From the NCBI GenBank assembly GCA_041394265.1, contig JAWKIO010000005.1, positions 62,001-126,000 of the forward strand: 64,000 nt of DNA, given 5' to 3'. Each line of letters begins with the position of its first letter. Position 1 is the stretch's first letter. The DNA is from Acidimicrobiales bacterium (GTDB taxonomy: Bacteria > Actinomycetota > Acidimicrobiia > Acidimicrobiales > SZUA-35). The notes beneath the pieces were generated by a model. It saw nothing but the letters and a program-made list of their open reading frames with translations, made no database searches and had not been told where the DNA came from. Both the position numbers and the translations under genes were made by a program. Shown in pieces: positions 1 to 8,625 of the stretch.

Positions 1-492
1 ACCGTGAGCGGATCCGGGGTCGTGATCGATTCGGCCATCTCGGTGACCGACCGGGCGCTCGTCGAGGCCGGCGCCGAGGCCATCGTGGACGACGACGGAC
101 TCGGCATCCGAGCTCGGGCCACCATCACCGTCATTGCCGACAACCCCGGCGGCGATGCGTCGAACGATCGCTACGCCATGCGCCTCGAGCCGCTCGACCC
201 GCTGCCCGACGAGGCCGTCGGCCGCAGCCTGCGAGTGTCGATCCCGATCGAGTCGACCGGCGGCGAGGTGCTCGCCGTACCCCTCGCCGCCCTGTCCGCC
301 GGGCCAGGCGGCGACGCCCGAGTCGAGGTCGAGCGCAGCGACGGCACCACCCAATTCCTCGCCGTGACGCCGGGCCTGCGGGCCGAGGGCTACGTCGAGC
401 TGTCGACCGTGAGCGGCGGCGAACTCCGAGCCGGCGACCGGGTCGTGGTCGGCCGCGATCTGGCGCTGCCGGTCACCGACGGCGACGGATGA
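1..492 (+). CDS. HlyD/MacA-like efflux adaptor, C-terminal part (5' truncated by window edge)
   Basis: The reading frame is open from base 1, so the GTG at 4 is probably internal and the gene begins outside the window. The visible 160 or so residues are a beta-rich C-terminal segment. They include a VPLAALS stretch and a GDRVVVG ending that resemble the beta-barrel and membrane-proximal domains of periplasmic adaptor (HlyD/MacA) proteins in actinobacterial MacB-type transporters. The stop overlaps the start of the ABC ATPase by 4 bases, so the three genes form one transport unit. Family assignment rests mainly on context and fold-like pattern, since the diagnostic N-terminal hairpin and lipoyl domain are not visible. 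Confidence 0.6.
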   Translation, partial: TVSGSGVVIDSAISVTDRALVEAGAEAIVDDDGLGIRARATITVIADNPGGDASNDRYAMRLEPLDPLPDEAVGRSLRVSIPIESTGGEVLAVPLAALSAGPGGDARVEVERSDGTTQFLAVTPGLRAEGYVELSTVSGGELRAGDRVVVGRDLALPVTDGDG

Positions 493-1166
493 GCGGCCAC
501 CGCCCGCCGGTGGTGGAGTTGTCGGGCGTCAGCCGCACCTTCGCCGGCACACCGCCGGTCGAGGCACTCCGGTCGGTCGACCTGGTGATCGAGGCCGGCG
601 ACTATCTGGCGATCGTCGGCCCTTCGGGGTCGGGCAAGTCGACCATGCTGCACCTGCTCGGACTGCTCGACTCGCCGACCGAGGGCAGCTACCGGCTCGA
701 CGGTGTCGACACCGCCGACCTCGACGAACGGGAGCGGGCGGCCCTTCGGGGCAGCAGCATCGGGTTCGTCTTCCAGGCCTTCCACCTCCTCGCCACCCGA
801 TCGAACCTCGAGAACGTGATGCTGGCCGAGACCTATGCGGGTGGACCCCGGAGTGGACGGCGAGAGCGAGCGCTCGCTGCTCTCGATCGGGTCGGCCTCG
901 CCCACCTGGCCGACCGCTCCCCCGCCGAACTGTCGGGCGGTGAACGTCAGCGAGTGGCGATCGCCCGAGCACTCGTGGCCTCACCGTCGCTGATCCTCGC
1001 CGACGAGCCGACGGGCAACCTCGACACGGCGAACTCGCTGAACGTGCTGGACGTGTTCGACGAGCTCCACGCCGCCGGCGCCACCCTGGCGATCATCACC
1101 CACGATCTCGACGTCGCGGCCCGAGCCCAGCGCCGAGTCGCCATCCTCGACGGGCGGCTCCAGTGA
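489..1166 (+). CDS. ABC transporter ATP-binding protein, MacB/LolD type
   Basis: Cytoplasmic ATPase that powers the adjacent FtsX-type permease. Walker A GPSGSGKS is at residues 44-51, the signature LSGGERQRVAIARAL begins near 148, and Walker B with LADEPTGN is near 170-177. At 225 aa it has the usual length for the LolD/MacB-like group, which couples to mechanotransmission permeases rather than translocating through a channel. The ATG overlaps the adaptor stop as ATGA, and its own stop overlaps the permease start by 4 bases, which indicates translational coupling. The substrate cannot be read from the sequence; antibiotic, peptide or lipid export are the usual roles. Confidence 0.93.
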   Translation: MSGHRPPVVELSGVSRTFAGTPPVEALRSVDLVIEAGDYLAIVGPSGSGKSTMLHLLGLLDSPTEGSYRLDGVDTADLDERERAALRGSSIGFVFQAFHLLATRSNLENVMLAETYAGGPRSGRRERALAALDRVGLAHLADRSPAELSGGERQRVAIARALVASPSLILADEPTGNLDTANSLNVLDVFDELHAAGATLAIITHDLDVAARAQRRVAILDGRLQ

Positions 1167-2359
1167 CTCGCTCGCACCTGTCGCTGCGAGATCTCGCCAA
1201 CGAGGTCACGATCGGGCTCACGGCTCGACCGGCCCGGACGTTGCTCACTGCGCTCGGCACCATCATCGGCGTGGCGTCGCTGGTGGCCACGCTCGGGCTG
1301 GCCAAGACCGCAGGCAACCGGATCGTGTCTCGCTTCGACGAGCTGGAGGCGACGACGGTGACGGTGACGCCGAGCAACGATCGGGTGTCGCTGCTCCCGT
1401 TCGATGCCGAGAGCCGGCTCGACCCACTCAACGGTGTCGTCGCCTCGGGCACGAAGAGCGACGTCGCCGTCGGCGATCGGTTGGCTCGCTCCGTTCCGGT
1501 GGTCGACCCGCTGGGCCAGACCGAGTTCCAGATTCCGGTGATCGCCGTGAGCCCCGGCCTGTTCGACGCAGCACGGGCCCGCCTCGCCACCGGCAGCTTC
1601 TTCGACGCCGGCCACGACGCTCGCAGCGACCCGGTCGCCATCCTCGGCCCCGGTGCCGCCGAGCGGCTCAACGTGGGCCGGGTCGACAACTCACCGTCGA
1701 TCTTCCTCGGCGACGAGACGCTGGCGGTGGTCGGCATCCTTGCCGAGGTCGAGCGCCAGCCGGCATTGCTCAACGCGATCATCGTGCCCAACGGCTACGC
1801 CCGTTCGGTCCTCGGCCTGCAGGCGCCCGAACTGGTGCTCATCGAGGTCGACGTCGGCGCCGCCGACCTGATCGGTACCCAGGCCCCGGTCGCGCTGGCC
1901 CCGGGCCGCGCCGACCAGCTCCAGGCCCAGGTACCCGCAGCTCCGACGCGAGTGCGGTCCGACGTGGCCGACGACGTGAACGCGCTGTTCCTGATCCTCG
2001 GCGCCGTCTCGCTGCTGGTCGGCGCGATCGGGATCGCGAACGTGACCCTGGTGTCGGTGCTCGAGCGAACCGGCGAGATCGGCCTGCGCCGTGCGCTCGG
2101 CGCCACCCGTCGCCACATCGCCTCCCAGTTCCTGGCCGAGTCGGCCGCCCTCGGTGCCCTCGCCGGATTGTTCGGCACCAGCCTCGGGATCCTCACGGTG
2201 GTCGCCGTGGCCGCAGCCCGGCAGTGGTCGCCCGTGCTCGACCCGTGGCTGCCGTTTGCGGCACCGCTGCTCGGTGCCGTGATCGGACTCGTCGCCGGCA
2301 CCTATCCGGCCTGGAAGGCGTCGCGCCTCGAACCGATCGACGCGCTCCGCGGACTGTGA
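1163..2359 (+). CDS. ABC transporter permease, MacB/FtsX family
   Basis: 398 aa integral membrane subunit. One transmembrane helix lies near residues 27-47 (ALGTIIGVASLVATLGLA), followed by a large extracytoplasmic MacB_PCD-like domain (about 50-265). A C-terminal FtsX domain carries three helices, with the typical GEIGLRRALGATRRHI coupling motif after the first and an EPIDALRGL ending. The GTG start overlaps the ATPase stop (GTGA). With the upstream adaptor and ATPase it forms a complete tripartite-like exporter of the kind actinobacteria use without an outer-membrane channel. Confidence 0.92.
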   Translation: MTRSHLSLRDLANEVTIGLTARPARTLLTALGTIIGVASLVATLGLAKTAGNRIVSRFDELEATTVTVTPSNDRVSLLPFDAESRLDPLNGVVASGTKSDVAVGDRLARSVPVVDPLGQTEFQIPVIAVSPGLFDAARARLATGSFFDAGHDARSDPVAILGPGAAERLNVGRVDNSPSIFLGDETLAVVGILAEVERQPALLNAIIVPNGYARSVLGLQAPELVLIEVDVGAADLIGTQAPVALAPGRADQLQAQVPAAPTRVRSDVADDVNALFLILGAVSLLVGAIGIANVTLVSVLERTGEIGLRRALGATRRHIASQFLAESAALGALAGLFGTSLGILTVVAVAAARQWSPVLDPWLPFAAPLLGAVIGLVAGTYPAWKASRLEPIDALRGL

Positions 2360-2420
2360 CCGTTCGTCCTCGGTGACGGCCGATTCCACGCCGGGGGATG
2401 CGGCGCGGAACTTGGTGGAC

Positions 2421-2426
2421 TAGGTT
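2421..2426 (+). promoter_or_regulatory. Putative -10 hexamer TAGGTT for the CHRD gene
   Basis: TAGGTT lies about 50 bases upstream of the ATG at 2478, in the only non-coding stretch before the gene. A GGAGG ribosome site at 2468-2472 precedes the ATG by 5 bases, so this gene would have a leader, unlike many others in the window. Confidence 0.4.
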
Positions 2427-2477
2427 CGGTCGAACGCACCGCTGAACCGGTGCTGGTCAAACAACTTGGAGGGAACC

Positions 2478-3239
2478 ATGTTCATGCGCAACGCACGCCC
2501 GCCCGGCGCTGCACGTCGACCGCTCATCGTCGCGGCCGCGGCAACGACGGCCACACTCATGTTCGGGGCGGCACCGGCCGACGCCCAGGACGATCAGGAA
2601 TTCACCGGCACGTTCGCCGCCGTCAACGAGTCCGGCGCATCCGGCGACATGTCGATCACACTGTCGGGCACCACCGCCGAAGTGACCATCAACATGTCGG
2701 GCCTGGCCGACGACGTCCACGCCCAACACATCCATGGCGAGGTGGGCGCCGAGAACGTCTGCCCCGAGCCGGCGCTCGACGAAGATGGCGACGGTCTCAT
2801 CAGCACCGTTGAAGGCGTTCCGGCCTACGGCCTGGTGAAGGTGTCGCTGACCACCGAGGGTGATTCCTCACCCGACTCGGCGCTCGCCATCGATCGGTTC
2901 CCGACCGGATCGTCCTACACCTACACCCAGACGATCGAGCTGCCCGAAGACATCGCCGGCGATCTCGGCAACATGAACGTCATCATCCACGGCCTCGACA
3001 TCGACGGCAGCGGCGCCTACGACGGCGACGCCGTCTCGAGCCTCGATCCCGGTCTGCCGCTCGAAGCCACGATCCCCGTGGCCTGCGGCAAGATCGTCGC
3101 CGCTGCTGCGGCACCGACCGGTGGCGTCGCCACCGGCGCCGGTGGCACCTCGAGCACCCCGGCCCCGCTGGTGGCGCTCGTCGCCGCCGTCGGGGCCGCT
3201 GCCGTGCTCACCACGACCCGTCGGCACCAGCGGGTCTGA
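2478..3239 (+). CDS. CHRD-like domain surface protein with C-terminal membrane anchor
   Basis: 253 aa exported protein. The signal peptide (about residues 1-32, ending APADA before QDD) precedes a beta-rich domain with a CHRD-like pattern (EFTGTFAAVNESGASGDM, then HAQHIHGEV and later MNVIIHG). CHRD domains occur in chordin and many bacterial secreted proteins of unknown role. The C-terminus is a Gly/Ala/Thr linker, one hydrophobic helix (APLVALVAAVGAAAVL) and a basic tail TTRRHQRV, so it looks like a sortase substrate but has no clear LPxTG. The ATG at 2478 is chosen for its GGAGG site; an in-frame TTG at 2466 is less likely. The stop overlaps the sortase start (TGATG), so the two genes are coupled. 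Confidence 0.75.
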   Translation: MFMRNARPPGAARRPLIVAAAATTATLMFGAAPADAQDDQEFTGTFAAVNESGASGDMSITLSGTTAEVTINMSGLADDVHAQHIHGEVGAENVCPEPALDEDGDGLISTVEGVPAYGLVKVSLTTEGDSSPDSALAIDRFPTGSSYTYTQTIELPEDIAGDLGNMNVIIHGLDIDGSGAYDGDAVSSLDPGLPLEATIPVACGKIVAAAAAPTGGVATGAGGTSSTPAPLVALVAAVGAAAVLTTTRRHQRV

Positions 3240-3880
3240 TGCTGCGGCTCGCGCTGGCGGCCATCGCCCTCGTGGCGGTGGCCGCCGGTCTGGCCGCGGT
3301 GTCCGAGGGTGATCCACCGGCTGCCGCCGTCTCTGCGACGGGCGGCGGCGAGATCGCCTTCGGTCAGCCGCCGCCCCCTACCCTGCCGGCTCCGCTCCCT
3401 CTGCCGACCACGTCGGTCGAGGCCGAGTCGGCCATCGTCAAATCTCCACCTCGTCTCGTGACGATCCCGGCCATCGACGTCGAGGCGACCGTCATCGACC
3501 TCGGCCTGGAAGACGACGGCTCGCTCGAAACGCCCCAGGACTACGACCTTGCCGGTTGGTGGGCTGGTGGCACCACGGCGCTCGAGCCAGGGCCGGCCGT
3601 CATCGTCGGCCACGTCGACGACTACACCGGGCCGGCGGTGTTCTACCGGTTGCGGGAACTCGATGTCGGCGACGAGATCGAAGTGACCGACTCCACCGGA
3701 GCGGTGAGTCGTTTCGTGGTGACCGACACCGGGGTCTACGACAAGGACGACTTTCCGACCCAGGAGGTATACGGCCCGACCGATGGCCCAACCCTCCGCC
3801 TGATCACCTGCGGCGGTGCCTTCGACCGCTCCGCCCGGAGCTACGAAGACAACGTCGTCGTGTACGCCGAGCTGCATTGA
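3239..3880 (+). CDS. Class F sortase
   Basis: 213 aa membrane-anchored transpeptidase that would cut sorting signals and attach proteins to the cell wall. It has an N-terminal signal anchor, a Pro-rich linker and a catalytic domain. The catalytic triad is visible: His125 in VIVGHVDDYTG, Cys191 in LRLITCGG and Arg197 in AFDRS. The GHVD and LITCGGAFDRS contexts are typical of actinobacterial class F sortases. It is coupled to the CHRD-like gene, which suggests a dedicated substrate, and two proteins with sorting-type C-termini (LPVTG and LAFTG) lie within 6 kb. A strong hairpin separates it from the convergent decarboxylase. Confidence 0.9.
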   Translation: MLRLALAAIALVAVAAGLAAVSEGDPPAAAVSATGGGEIAFGQPPPPTLPAPLPLPTTSVEAESAIVKSPPRLVTIPAIDVEATVIDLGLEDDGSLETPQDYDLAGWWAGGTTALEPGPAVIVGHVDDYTGPAVFYRLRELDVGDEIEVTDSTGAVSRFVVTDTGVYDKDDFPTQEVYGPTDGPTLRLITCGGAFDRSARSYEDNVVVYAELH

Positions 3881-3906
3881 GAGCCCTCCCTCGAGCGGCT
3901 CGGCGT

Positions 3907-3936
3907 GTCGCAGCCCCACCATGGGGGGGCTGCGAC
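3907..3936. terminator. Bidirectional hairpin terminator between convergent genes
   Basis: Perfect 11-bp arms GTCGCAGCCCC and GGGGCTGCGAC with an 8-nt loop lie between the sortase stop and the decarboxylase stop. There is no T-tract, as is common in GC-rich actinobacteria. Confidence 0.75.
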
Positions 3937-3943
3937 CGCGTTC

Positions 3944-5398
3944 TCAGCCGACCGACGCGGCCGCTTCTCGCTGCATCAGCGACCACATCGCTTCGACGTG
4001 ATGCCGTTCGGTGCGCAGCGAGCCGATCGAAACCCGCACGATCCACCGCCCCTGCTGCACCGACGGACTGGCGAACGCCGTGCCCGAATCGTTGATCGCC
4101 CGGACCCAACGAAGCGTGTGAACGTCGAGTTCGTCGCCGTCGAGGCCGACGGGCCGATGCACGACACAGACGGTCTGCAGGGTGAGCGGCGACGCCAGTT
4201 CCCAGTCGTCGGCTGCCTCCACCTGGTCGGCCAACCAACGCGCGTTGTCGAGATCGCGCCGCAGCCGCTCCTGGATCGAGGCCACTCCGTCGATCGACAG
4301 GTGGAACCACAGCTTCATGGCCCGGAAGCGCCGCCCGAGCGGGATGCCCCAATCCCGGTACTGGACGGCCGTGTCGTCGTCGGGTGACTGCAGATAGCTC
4401 GGGTTGGTCGACATCACACGGTTGAGCATCTCGACATCGCGAACCCAGAACAGCGAGGTGTCGAGGATCGTGCCCATCCACTTGTGCGGATTCCAGGTGA
4501 TCGAGTCGGCTCCCTCGACGCCATCCCACAGATGACGGAGTTCGGGCAGCAGCATGCCCGAGCCCGCCATGGCGGCATCCACGTGCACCCACGCCCGGTG
4601 GGTGCCGCCGTCGTTGCCGGGGAAGCGGTGGGCTTCGGCCACCTCGACGATCTCGGCCACCGGATCGAAGGCGGTCACGCCGGTGGTGCCGACCCCGGCA
4701 ATCACCACGGCCGGGATCTTCCCGGCCGCCAGGTCCTCGGCCATCGCCGCCGCCAGCGCGTCGGGCAGCATGGCCGAGGTCAACGGATCGATGTCGACGT
4801 TGCGGATGTTGTCCCAGCCGTAGCCGGCCAACAGCGCAGCCTTCGCCACCGACGAGTGGGCCTGGGTGGTGGTGTAGACCACGAGCGGCCGGTCGACCCC
4901 GGCCAGACCGTCACGGTTCTGCGACAGATCGGTGGCCCGCTCTCGCGCCACCAGCAGCGCGGTGACGGCCGAGGTCGAGGCCGTGTCGTGGATCGTGCCG
5001 TGCCACTGATCGGACAGCCCGGTGAGTTGGCGCATCCATTCACACACGACTTGTTCGACCTCGGTCAGTGCCGGGGCGCTCTCCCACGAGATGCCGAGTC
5101 CGCCGAGTCCCGACGAGGCGAGATCGCCGAGGACTGACGCGAGCGAGGCGTTGGCCGGGAACCAGCCGAAGAACATCGGGTGCTGCACATGGGTCATGCC
5201 CGGCACCACGACGGAGTCCATGGTGGCGAGCAGGTCATCGATGCCGACGGTGGTCGTCGGCGCCACTGGGTCGAACGCTGAGCGGACGTCGCCCGGTGCG
5301 ACCTGTGCTCTGACCGGATGCTGCTCGATGCCGGCACGGAAGTCGGCGATCCAATCGATGAGGGCGTGGCCGGCGGTTCGGAAGTCTTCGGGGTCCAT
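3944..5398 (-). CDS. PLP-dependent group II decarboxylase (aromatic-L-amino-acid decarboxylase type)
   Basis: 484 aa cytoplasmic enzyme that would decarboxylate an aromatic amino acid (tryptophan, tyrosine, DOPA or phenylalanine class) to the amine. The PLP-binding lysine is K306 in the family motif NPHKWMG, preceded by HVDAAMAGS, where the Asp contacts the pyridine nitrogen. The N-terminal MTHVQHPMFFGWFPA block and length match the aromatic decarboxylase branch rather than glutamate decarboxylase. The exact substrate cannot be decided. A TACCTT hexamer 6 bases before the ATG suggests a leaderless transcript. Confidence 0.92.
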   Translation of the reverse strand: MDPEDFRTAGHALIDWIADFRAGIEQHPVRAQVAPGDVRSAFDPVAPTTTVGIDDLLATMDSVVVPGMTHVQHPMFFGWFPANASLASVLGDLASSGLGGLGISWESAPALTEVEQVVCEWMRQLTGLSDQWHGTIHDTASTSAVTALLVARERATDLSQNRDGLAGVDRPLVVYTTTQAHSSVAKAALLAGYGWDNIRNVDIDPLTSAMLPDALAAAMAEDLAAGKIPAVVIAGVGTTGVTAFDPVAEIVEVAEAHRFPGNDGGTHRAWVHVDAAMAGSGMLLPELRHLWDGVEGADSITWNPHKWMGTILDTSLFWVRDVEMLNRVMSTNPSYLQSPDDDTAVQYRDWGIPLGRRFRAMKLWFHLSIDGVASIQERLRRDLDNARWLADQVEAADDWELASPLTLQTVCVVHRPVGLDGDELDVHTLRWVRAINDSGTAFASPSVQQGRWIVRVSIGSLRTERHHVEAMWSLMQREAAASVG

Positions 5399-5404
5399 GG
5401 GCCA

Positions 5405-5410
5405 AAGGTA
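5405..5410 (-). promoter_or_regulatory. -10 element TACCTT, leaderless-type, for the decarboxylase
   Basis: TACCTT reads on the minus strand with a 6-base spacer to the ATG at 5398, which would place the transcription start at or next to the start codon. Confidence 0.5.
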
Positions 5411-5501
5411 CTCATTCCATGGACCATCCGACCCAGACGAAAGTGATGCGAAAGACTCATTGACGCCTCAATTCAGCGACGAACAGACCGATAGGGCGAA
5501 C

Positions 5502-6107
5502 ATGACAACGAAGACTCAGTGGATGATGTTGCGGCGCGCCTCCGTCGCCACGGCCGTCGGTGCGCTTGCGCTGCTCGGTTCGACCGGCACGGCGGCGGCG
5601 CAGACCTACACGCCCACGCCGTCGGCCAACTTCTCGGATGCGACCCCCGAAGCCGGACAGACGGTTGCCGTCAGTGGCAACACTGTCGCCAACTCCGTCG
5701 TCAGCATCACGCTGGCTCAGCCCGACGGCACGGTCCTCGTGCTCGGCACGACGACGGCGAACGCATCGGGTTCGTTCAACCTCAGCATCACGCTGCCCTC
5801 CACCCTCGCAAACGGCAGCTACGTCCTGGCCGCGGTGAATGGCACGACCACCCTGTCGTCATCGGCCTTCGCCGTCAGCGGCGCGACGACCCAGGGCGAC
5901 ATCACGCCGGCCCAGACCACCGGGAGCGGCAGTGCCCCGACCGCCGGTGGCGCCGTCGCCCCCACCCAGACCACCACCCTGCCGGTCACCGGCGGCGAGT
6001 CCGGCCTCCTCGCCTGGACCGGCGCCGGGTTCATCGTGCTCGGCGGCGCAGCGCTGATTGCGTCGAAGTCCCGTGCCACGACCGAACCGGCCCGCGTCAA
6101 GATCTGA
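5502..6107 (+). CDS. LPVTG-anchored Ig-like surface protein
   Basis: 201 aa exported protein. The signal peptide ends near residue 33 (GTAAAQT). One beta-sandwich domain follows (about 35-125; NFSDATPEAGQTVAVSG and SFNLSITLPSTLANGSYVLAA). Then come a Thr/Gly/Pro linker, the sorting signal LPVTG at 160-164, a hydrophobic helix and a basic tail, as expected for a sortase-anchored wall protein. The ATG at 5502 is chosen because the signal peptide starts there; the frame stays open far upstream without coding sense. It is a paralogue of the protein at 8626-9189, sharing the AxPxAGQ, LPSTL-AnGSYVLAA and tail architecture. Role unknown; likely a structural envelope protein. Confidence 0.8.
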   Translation: MTTKTQWMMLRRASVATAVGALALLGSTGTAAAQTYTPTPSANFSDATPEAGQTVAVSGNTVANSVVSITLAQPDGTVLVLGTTTANASGSFNLSITLPSTLANGSYVLAAVNGTTTLSSSAFAVSGATTQGDITPAQTTGSGSAPTAGGAVAPTQTTTLPVTGGESGLLAWTGAGFIVLGGAALIASKSRATTEPARVKI

Positions 6108-6133
6108 CGCTTCGGCGTCCCCCAGTCTCTGAG

Positions 6134-6152
6134 CCGGCCCGTGCTGGGCCGG
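6134..6152. terminator. Hairpin between convergent genes
   Basis: CCGGCCC and GGGCCGG arms around a 5-nt loop, between the LPVTG protein stop and the DUF4012 gene stop. Confidence 0.6.
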
Positions 6153-6175
6153 TGACAGCCAACGCCGACCCCGTG

Positions 6176-8443
6176 TCAGCGTTCGAACTCGACGATCGTG
6201 TCTTCGACCAACTCCAGTTCGGTCGATCCGATGACACGGTCGTCGTTTGCGTTTTCCAGTGTCACGCTGACGTGGTCATCGTTGATCAGCGCCTGATTCG
6301 CGATCGACAGTCGGTAGGGCTCGTCGTCGTCGAGTTCGAGGCGTCCATCGAGTTCGAAGCGCACCGTGCTCGACGCTCCCGCCGGCACATCGACGAAGAT
6401 CAGGTAGCGCTGCCATCCGAGTTCGACCTGTGGCTCGACCATCTCGGTGGTCCCGTCGATCGACACCGTGTCGAGGAAGTGTGGGGTGTAGATCGACAGC
6501 TGCACGTGGGTGGTGCCGACCGGATAGCCGTCGGGCGGGGTGCCGATGATGTAGTCCGGAAGGTCGAGGGTGGCGGTGTTCGTGAGCGTGATCGATGCCG
6601 TTGCCCGAACATCGCCGTTGTCGTTCAGACGGACCCGATAGTCGACGTCACGCTCGAGGAACGAGTCGATCTTGTTGGCCTCGCCATTCGTCTGCACGAC
6701 CGACAAGAAGTCGACCCCGGGGGTCGGTGTCGGAAACTCCCCGAGCATGAACAGGGTGCGAAGGAAGTCATTGGTCGACGCATCGAGGGTGGCCATCTGT
6801 AGGTGGCCACCCCGAGCGGCGGGTCCGAGCACACGACCGAGTTCACGCGGGCTCGGTAGCTCACCGGTCAGCAAGCGGCTGAAGGTCGCAGCAGCGATGT
6901 CGGTCAGGTACTCCTTGCGTTCGGTTTGATCGTCGAAGGTTTCGTACTGTCCGACGTTGAGGAACTCCACCACGCTGTCGGCATCGATGGTTCGTCCGAT
7001 GCCCGGGAGCTCGACGGGACCCGACAACCGCATGAGACCGGCGACGCCGATGGGGTCGAGGTAGATGACACCGTCGACCGAGCGACCGCCGAAGCCGGGG
7101 TACAGCGACGACACCGCCTCGGCGACCATCGGCAGGTCGGGAATGCTCGTCCAGTTCGTGGTGAACAACTCGGGCTTGTTGGCGATGAAGCGGGCTGGGT
7201 AGCGGCCGGGATCGTCGAGCACCCCGTCGGTGGCGCCGTCGGCAGCGTTGCGGTTCAGCTGGCTGGCGGTTCCCTGGTCGGTCACGGTGATCGCCCCGTT
7301 GCTCGCGGTGAGCTCGAGGTAGGTGCTCATGATCCCGCCGAGTTCTCTGGCCTCGGCGGGCATGGCGAACATCACCAGATAGCGGCGGGGAGCCTCGGCC
7401 CCGAGCATCGACGGCATCACCTTCGTCGCCAGCGCCGCCTTCTCAGCCTCGGGGTACGTGTCGGTCAATTCGATGGCGGCGTCGTCGATGGCGTCTCGGA
7501 CCGGTGGAACGAGCCACGGCGAATCGACCGAGCGGAGCGCGGCGAGCGCCAGTCGCATCGTTCGCTCGACGTCGGCCAGGGGCTGGGCCATCGACTCGAT
7601 CAATGCCAGATCGACGGCACCGCCGGAGAGGCGCAACCGATCGACGTCGGCGAGGTCAATGGCCTGGCTCGAGGCGGCGACCAGCTCGGCGACGGGTCCG
7701 GTGGTCGCCCGAGCGGCCGCGAGATGCTGGCCCACCACGGGAACGAGCCGCCCCGGTTCGACCCACCACGCATGGAGGCGGCGGTCGGCCTCGCCGAGGA
7801 GCCGTGAGCTCTCGGCGAGCTCGCCCGCCGCAGCGACCGGATCGCCGTCTCGTGCCATGTCGAGACCACGACGAGCAGCCGCCGAACCCGCGTCGAGATC
7901 GCCACGCGCACCGAGCAGAGCCGCCACCGCAGCCCCACTTGCCAGTACGGCAAGCAGCGCAACGAAGCCACCGAATGTGAGAACCGCACGACGAGCGGCG
8001 CCTCGATCGCCGCGCAACGACAACACCGACGCCCCGATCACCACCAGGGCCCCGACTACGGCGGTCGTCCCGAACGGTCCGACGGGCCGAAGATGGAGCA
8101 GCCCGTGCACGACGGCGATGCCGATCGCGATGCGGCCCAATTGGCTCTCGACGCTCGTGACCTCGAGGGCGATGGCGAGCACCATCCCAAGCCCCGCCAC
8201 GAGCAGCCACTCCGGGCCTGCCGCCAAACCGCCCGTCACCGCCAGCGCCCCGAACCAGGCCCATCGGGGCGAGCCGGCGAGGGCCAATGGTGCGATCAGG
8301 CCGAACGCCAGTCGAAGCACGCCGTCCCATCGGGCGAGGTCGGTCGGGGCCGCCGCTCCCAGCAACGCAAAGCCCCCGCTGGCGACCAGGCCCAGCACCG
8401 CCCACACCCGGTCGGCCTGTTGAGAGGACAGCATCGACCTCAT
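6176..8443 (-). CDS. DUF4012 membrane protein
   Basis: 755 aa. The N-terminal 180 residues carry about five to seven hydrophobic helices (VWAVLGLVASGGFALLG, LALAGSPRWAWFGALA, AVLTFGGFVALLAVLASG). A long extracytoplasmic region follows, with the DUF4012 pattern near the middle (APRRYLVMFAMPAEARELGG, then GVIYLDPIGVAGLM) and a beta-rich end. DUF4012 proteins are common in actinobacteria beside exopolysaccharide and wall-glycan genes and resemble LytR-CpsA-Psr-linked envelope factors; no reaction is established. It sits between the two sorting-signal proteins and near a sugar transferase and tyrosine kinase, which supports an envelope role. Confidence 0.85.
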   Translation of the reverse strand: MRSMLSSQQADRVWAVLGLVASGGFALLGAAAPTDLARWDGVLRLAFGLIAPLALAGSPRWAWFGALAVTGGLAAGPEWLLVAGLGMVLAIALEVTSVESQLGRIAIGIAVVHGLLHLRPVGPFGTTAVVGALVVIGASVLSLRGDRGAARRAVLTFGGFVALLAVLASGAAVAALLGARGDLDAGSAAARRGLDMARDGDPVAAAGELAESSRLLGEADRRLHAWWVEPGRLVPVVGQHLAAARATTGPVAELVAASSQAIDLADVDRLRLSGGAVDLALIESMAQPLADVERTMRLALAALRSVDSPWLVPPVRDAIDDAAIELTDTYPEAEKAALATKVMPSMLGAEAPRRYLVMFAMPAEARELGGIMSTYLELTASNGAITVTDQGTASQLNRNAADGATDGVLDDPGRYPARFIANKPELFTTNWTSIPDLPMVAEAVSSLYPGFGGRSVDGVIYLDPIGVAGLMRLSGPVELPGIGRTIDADSVVEFLNVGQYETFDDQTERKEYLTDIAAATFSRLLTGELPSPRELGRVLGPAARGGHLQMATLDASTNDFLRTLFMLGEFPTPTPGVDFLSVVQTNGEANKIDSFLERDVDYRVRLNDNGDVRATASITLTNTATLDLPDYIIGTPPDGYPVGTTHVQLSIYTPHFLDTVSIDGTTEMVEPQVELGWQRYLIFVDVPAGASSTVRFELDGRLELDDDEPYRLSIANQALINDDHVSVTLENANDDRVIGSTELELVEDTIVEFER

Positions 8444-8625
8444 GATCGCCTCGGAGGCTGCAGCTCCGGTCGATACCCGCCAGATTCACCTGACCATCGG
8501 CGCAGTGGGCCGAACGACTCATTCCACGGTGGGTGGTCATACCCCACACAACGTCTCCGACATTCCTTTCCCAACTCGGTTCTCGTGGGCCCATCGCCCA
8601 GCCGTGACACGAAAGGACGCCAACC

